Positions 5,548 through 8,025 of a DNA stretch of 8,025 bases are shown here, piece by piece (the stretch's first letter is position 1; each line of letters starts with the position of its first letter). The position numbers and the translations under genes are program-made. The DNA comes from Victivallales bacterium. Lineage in GTDB: Bacteria; Verrucomicrobiota; Lentisphaeria; Oligosphaerales; Oligosphaeraceae. The stretch spans positions 1 through 8,025 of the forward strand of contig JAFYIW010000256.1 in the NCBI GenBank assembly GCA_017538465.1, read 5' to 3'. The notes below the pieces were generated by a model. That model did no database searches. It saw only the letters and a list, made by a program, of their open reading frames with translations, and was not told the origin of the DNA.

Positions 5548-6426
5548 TCAGATGTTGCCTAGGAAGACATTCTGGAAGCCGTGTGAGATGGCCAGGTCGC
5601 GGATGGCGTAGAGGGTGGCGGGTGGCGTGCGGGGGATGCGGCAGCGGTAGGCGGGGTGGTAGGCGCTGAAGTGCAATGGCGTCTCCAAGCCAAGGCGGGT
5701 CTCCACCCAGTCCAGCCAGGCACCCAGTTCTGTCAAGTCGTCATTTTTGCCGGGGATGATTAGCGTAGTGACCTCCAGATGCACTCCGAGACTCCGTAGC
5801 TTCTCCAGGGAATGAAGGACGGGGGCGAGGGAGGCCTGACACATCTGTCCGTAGAAGGCCTCGGAGAAGCCTTTCATGTCGATGTTGGCGACGTCCAGCA
5901 GGGGATAGAGCTCGTCGGCTGCGGCATCGGCGATGTAGCCGTTGCTGACCAGGACATTTTTGAGGCCAGCCGTATGGGCGAGCCGCGCGATGTCGCAGAC
6001 ATATTCCGCAAAGACGGTCGGCTCGTTGTAGGTGTAGGAGATGGATGGACAGTGATGCTCCAGCGCCAGCTCGACAATCTGCTCCGGCGGAATGACGGCG
6101 GTCAGTTCGTGGTCGGCGTAGGTCCCGCGGGAGAGGGAGTCGTTTTGGCAGAAGACGCATCCCAAATTGCAGCCGAAGGTGCCGAAGGAGAAAGTACGGG
6201 TGCCAGGCATGAAACAAGCCAGTGGCTTCTTCTCGATGGGGTCGATGGCCAGCGAGACGGGATGGCCGTAGGATAGGGAGAATAAATCGCCGCCGTCGTT
6301 GCGACGCACCGCGCAATAGCCGTGGCCACCTTCGGGAATGACGCAGTGCCGCGGGCAGAGTTCGCAGCGCACGGCATTCCCCTCGGCGGGACTCCACCAG
6401 CGTGCGGAAAAGAGTTCGTGGCTCAT
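5548..6426 (-). CDS. amrS: AmmeMemoRadiSam system radical SAM enzyme (AmrS), short C-terminus
   Basis: A 292-residue radical SAM protein related to pyruvate formate-lyase activating enzymes (COG1180). An N-terminal Cys set typical of this subfamily is present (C21, C24, C28 and C38 in RCELCPRHCVIPEGGHGYC). The cluster-binding CxxxCxxC is C86, C90, C93 in GTFGCNLGCVFCQND, preceded by ACFMPGTRTFSFGTFG. SYTYNEPTVFAEY (130-142), NVLVSNGY (157-164) and NIDMKGF (181-187) are family motifs. The protein ends at FQNVFLGNI, where relatives normally continue with a tail of about 40 residues containing CPxCG-like pairs. The start ATG at 6426 overlaps the amrBA stop (ATGA), and AGGAGG at 6431-6436 lies 4 bases upstream inside the amrBA end, so translation is coupled. 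The reaction of this enzyme is not settled; it is expected to modify a substrate together with the MEMO and AMMECR1 domains. Confidence 0.9.
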   Translation of the reverse strand: MSHELFSARWWSPAEGNAVRCELCPRHCVIPEGGHGYCAVRRNDGGDLFSLSYGHPVSLAIDPIEKKPLACFMPGTRTFSFGTFGCNLGCVFCQNDSLSRGTYADHELTAVIPPEQIVELALEHHCPSISYTYNEPTVFAEYVCDIARLAHTAGLKNVLVSNGYIADAAADELYPLLDVANIDMKGFSEAFYGQMCQASLAPVLHSLEKLRSLGVHLEVTTLIIPGKNDDLTELGAWLDWVETRLGLETPLHFSAYHPAYRCRIPRTPPATLYAIRDLAISHGFQNVFLGNI

Positions 6427-7862
6427 CGCGCCTCCTCTTGGAAGGCGTGGACGGTGAAGACCTGCAGTTCGGTCTGCGGAGATTTCCAGGCATCCCAGGG
6501 AAGTCCGGCCTTTTCGGCGCAGAGATAGCCCATGAAGGATTCCAGGTCGGGGAGTTGTTCCCAGACTTGCGGCAGGAAGAGGCCGCTTCGGCGGCCTTGG
6601 CGTACGGTGACGCCGTGGGTGCCTGGGAGGATTTCGTCGGCGGAGGCGATTCTGCGCATGGGGGAGAGCACCGAAATCTCGATGTCCAGTTCGGGCAGTT
6701 CTTCGGCGGTGACCTTTTCGAAACGCGGATCCTCGAAGGCGGCCAGCTGGGCATATTCCATGACCGCCTGCCAGAGCGGCATGCGCGCGGCGGTGGTGCC
6801 GATGCATCCACGAAGTCGTCCGTGTTTGTGCAGCGTCACGAAGACGGCGGCGGGCTGGAGCAACTCGTCGGTCTGGGGGAGTTCTGGGGGAGTCACGTGG
6901 CCAGCCGTGCCCTCGGCGATGGTCTGGCGGGCGAGCGTGAGAAGATACTTCTGGCTTGCACTTGTCAGGGAGAATTCTGCGGTGGTGTCGTCACTGGCGG
7001 CCTGTTTCACGAAGAGCATCGAGGCGTAGCCGACCACGCGGGTGTCGTCCTCGGAGACATCGCCGGAGTTTCCCTGACGCAACACGGCGCAGTGGTTTGC
7101 GCCATGCATTTTCGCCCAGACGATGGCGGTGCCCAATCCGCCTGCCGAGCAGATGGGCGTCTCGACGCCCAACTCGCGTTCCCAGGCGCCTTGTGATTGC
7201 CAGCGGCAGAGGCCCGCCAGGTCGAAGTTTTGGGCGAAGGAGACCGTCCGGGCATCGAGTTCGCGGGCGGTTTTGCCTGTCGGGTAGTGCGAGAGGTCGG
7301 TGCTGGAAAGCACGAGGATGCGACGGGGACCGCGATGCTCCTCCAGGAGCTCCGCGAGGCGCTGGCAGTGTTCCGGAGTGGCCTCGCCGAAGAGGATGGG
7401 GACGATTTTGAAGTCCTTTGCGACGGTCTGCAGAAAGGGCAGCTGTACCTCGATGGAGTGTTCCTGACGGTGGACCTGGTTGTGGACTACGAACCGGTTG
7501 TCGGCTTTCAGCAGCGCCTCGCAGAGTTCGGTGTCCACGGGGACGTCTCCCAGGGGCGTGCGGAAGGCGGTGAAGTCACAGAGGATGCCGATGATGCCAG
7601 GGGCATTGGCGCCGAAGTCATGGCCGATGATGACCACGGTGTCGAAGGAGGCCTGGGCGAGCGCCTTGAAGACCGGCGCAGCGATGTCGGCGGAATAGAT
7701 GTAGCCTGCGTGGGGCACGGCTGCGGCGACGATTTCACCGCCGTCCGCATGGGGCCGAGCCCTCGCCAATCGTTCGACGATTTCTCGTTGTAGGACTTCC
7801 GCGTTGCCCTCGTAGAAGCTCCCGGCGACTCGTGCCGGTCGGATGTTTTCTTTTACGTTCAT
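6423..7862 (-). CDS. amrBA: AmrB-AmrA fusion: MEMO-like domain plus AMMECR1 domain
   Basis: A 479-residue two-domain protein. Residues about 8-285 are a MEMO1-like domain, distant kin of class III extradiol dioxygenases. Its putative metal site is intact: H51 in AVPHAGYIYS, H81 in VIIGHDFG, H192 in TDLSHYP and C238 in TPICSAGG, matching the three His and one Cys of human MEMO1. RQEHSIEVQLPF (132-143) is the family hallmark. Residues about 296-479 are an AMMECR1 domain with the invariant LRGCIG (350-355), LAAFEDPRF (373-381), ISVLSPM and GLFLPQVWEQ (428-437). In many genomes these are separate genes; here they are fused and followed by amrS. The ATG at 7862 is fixed by AGGAGG (7868-7873) six bases upstream; the frame stays open into the repeat at 7967 but that part is not protein-like. 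Function is unresolved: an anaerobe-linked radical or metal-dependent modification is inferred from the gene cluster, and iron or copper binding from MEMO1. Confidence 0.93.
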   Translation of the reverse strand: MNVKENIRPARVAGSFYEGNAEVLQREIVERLARARPHADGGEIVAAAVPHAGYIYSADIAAPVFKALAQASFDTVVIIGHDFGANAPGIIGILCDFTAFRTPLGDVPVDTELCEALLKADNRFVVHNQVHRQEHSIEVQLPFLQTVAKDFKIVPILFGEATPEHCQRLAELLEEHRGPRRILVLSSTDLSHYPTGKTARELDARTVSFAQNFDLAGLCRWQSQGAWERELGVETPICSAGGLGTAIVWAKMHGANHCAVLRQGNSGDVSEDDTRVVGYASMLFVKQAASDDTTAEFSLTSASQKYLLTLARQTIAEGTAGHVTPPELPQTDELLQPAAVFVTLHKHGRLRGCIGTTAARMPLWQAVMEYAQLAAFEDPRFEKVTAEELPELDIEISVLSPMRRIASADEILPGTHGVTVRQGRRSGLFLPQVWEQLPDLESFMGYLCAEKAGLPWDAWKSPQTELQVFTVHAFQEEAR

Positions 7863-7867
7863 TTTCC

Positions 7868-7873
7868 CCTCCT
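7868..7873 (-). promoter_or_regulatory. Strong Shine-Dalgarno that fixes the amrBA start
   Basis: AGGAGG lies six bases (GGAAAA-type A/G-rich spacer region) upstream of the ATG at 7862. It rules out the longer in-frame starts at 7895 and 7967. A second AGGAGG (6431-6436) serves amrS. Other genes in the window lack such sites. Confidence 0.85.
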
Positions 7874-7895
7874 GGTGAAAAGTTGCCACTGCCAT

Positions 7896-7923
7896 ATTGT
7901 AATACCTTGTAGGGAAATTTCTA
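7896..7923 (-). promoter_or_regulatory. Candidate promoter of the amr operon
   Basis: On the minus strand TAGAAA (7923-7918) and TACAAT (7901-7896) are 16 bp apart, about 34 bp upstream of the amrBA start codon and between that gene and the repeat. The -10 is a good match, the -35 moderate. A 16-bp imperfect palindrome (GTAG at 7909-7912 with CTAC at 7921-7924) overlaps the -35 and is a possible operator. Confidence 0.4.
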
Positions 7924-7930
7924 CTGGAAT

Positions 7931-8025
7931 ACGACGCGGGAGACGCGTTGGTGTGCCAGAGGCACACCTGCCAAACCCTGCATGGCGCGGGGGTCGCTGG
8001 CGGGGGGCGGGTTTGGTGTGCCGGA
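7931..8025. repeat. Second block of the 70-bp palindromic repeat (runs off the window end)
   Basis: Two units in the same orientation as the array at 5206-5521. The first has core GGTGTGCC-AGA-GGCACACC at 7950-7968 with a perfect 8-bp stem, followed by CTGCCAAACCCTGCATGG. The second core starts at 8015, 65 bp later, and is cut by the end of the window. It sits just upstream of the amr promoter region, so the amr operon is bracketed by direct copies of one repeat family. Confidence 0.88.

Noticed and set aside
5072..5669. Six overlapping open frames of 129-179 codons on both strands over the repeat array
   Set aside because: They are translations of the 70-bp GC-rich repeat in different frames, giving repetitive Arg/Cys/Gly/Pro-rich sequence with no family likeness. 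The repeat is better explained as a nucleotide element.
6402..7793. Long + strand open frames of 198 and 264 codons
   Set aside because: They are antisense to amrBA, whose domains are clear, and show no family motifs.
7863..7967. Longer N-terminus for AmrB-AmrA starting at 7967 or 7895
   Set aside because: The extension would be encoded by the repeat and promoter region. A strong Shine-Dalgarno six bases before 7862 and the family's usual start near RPARVAGSFYEGN fix the start.

Overview
This 8 kb window is GC-rich bacterial chromosome with six well-supported protein genes, one tRNA gene and two blocks of a GC-rich intergenic repeat. The contents point to an anaerobic or facultatively anaerobic bacterium: an [FeFe]-hydrogenase maturase (HydE) and an AmmeMemoRadiSam module (MEMO-like, AMMECR1-like and radical SAM domains), both typical of anaerobes. 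The short RF-1-like protein with a C-terminal extension, the high GC, and the general lack of Shine-Dalgarno sequences would suit the Verrucomicrobiota/Lentisphaerota/Kiritimatiellota group. That placement is an inference and needs a homology search.

Layout. On the + strand, a secreted glycerophosphodiester phosphodiesterase (72-932) is followed by a 208-bp spacer with a stem-loop and a candidate promoter, and then hydE (1141-2178). hydE converges tail to tail with proA, leaving only 26 bp between stop codons. Everything from 2205 to 7862 is on the minus strand. In transcription order it is: amrBA fusion (7862-6423), amrS (6426-5548, ATGA overlap), a 70-bp-period repeat array (5521-5206), tRNA-CAT with its own promoter and intrinsic terminator (5114-5039), a metal-dependent amidohydrolase (4985-4164), an AT-rich hairpin spacer, an RF-1-like protein (4066-3578), a GC-rich hairpin spacer and proA (3485-2205).

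How the genes work together. amrBA and amrS form a translationally coupled pair and very likely act together in the still poorly defined AmmeMemoRadiSam pathway. They are the only genes here with clear AGGAGG ribosome binding sites, and they are bracketed by direct copies of the same repeat family. HydE would work with HydF and HydG, which are not in the window. proA (proline synthesis), the RF-1-like protein (probably ribosome rescue) and the amidohydrolase look like independent housekeeping or metabolic genes.

The most interesting leads are: (1) the palindromic repeat arrays flanking the amr operon; (2) an AmrS that stops where the family's usual Cys-rich tail should begin, 26 bp from the repeat array; (3) a tRNA-CAT with C at position 55 of the T loop; (4) an RF-1-like protein whose C-terminus looks like a helix-turn-helix; (5) a 53-bp AT-rich patch inside proA. 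I did not find a clear new defence system, CRISPR array or complete mobile element.
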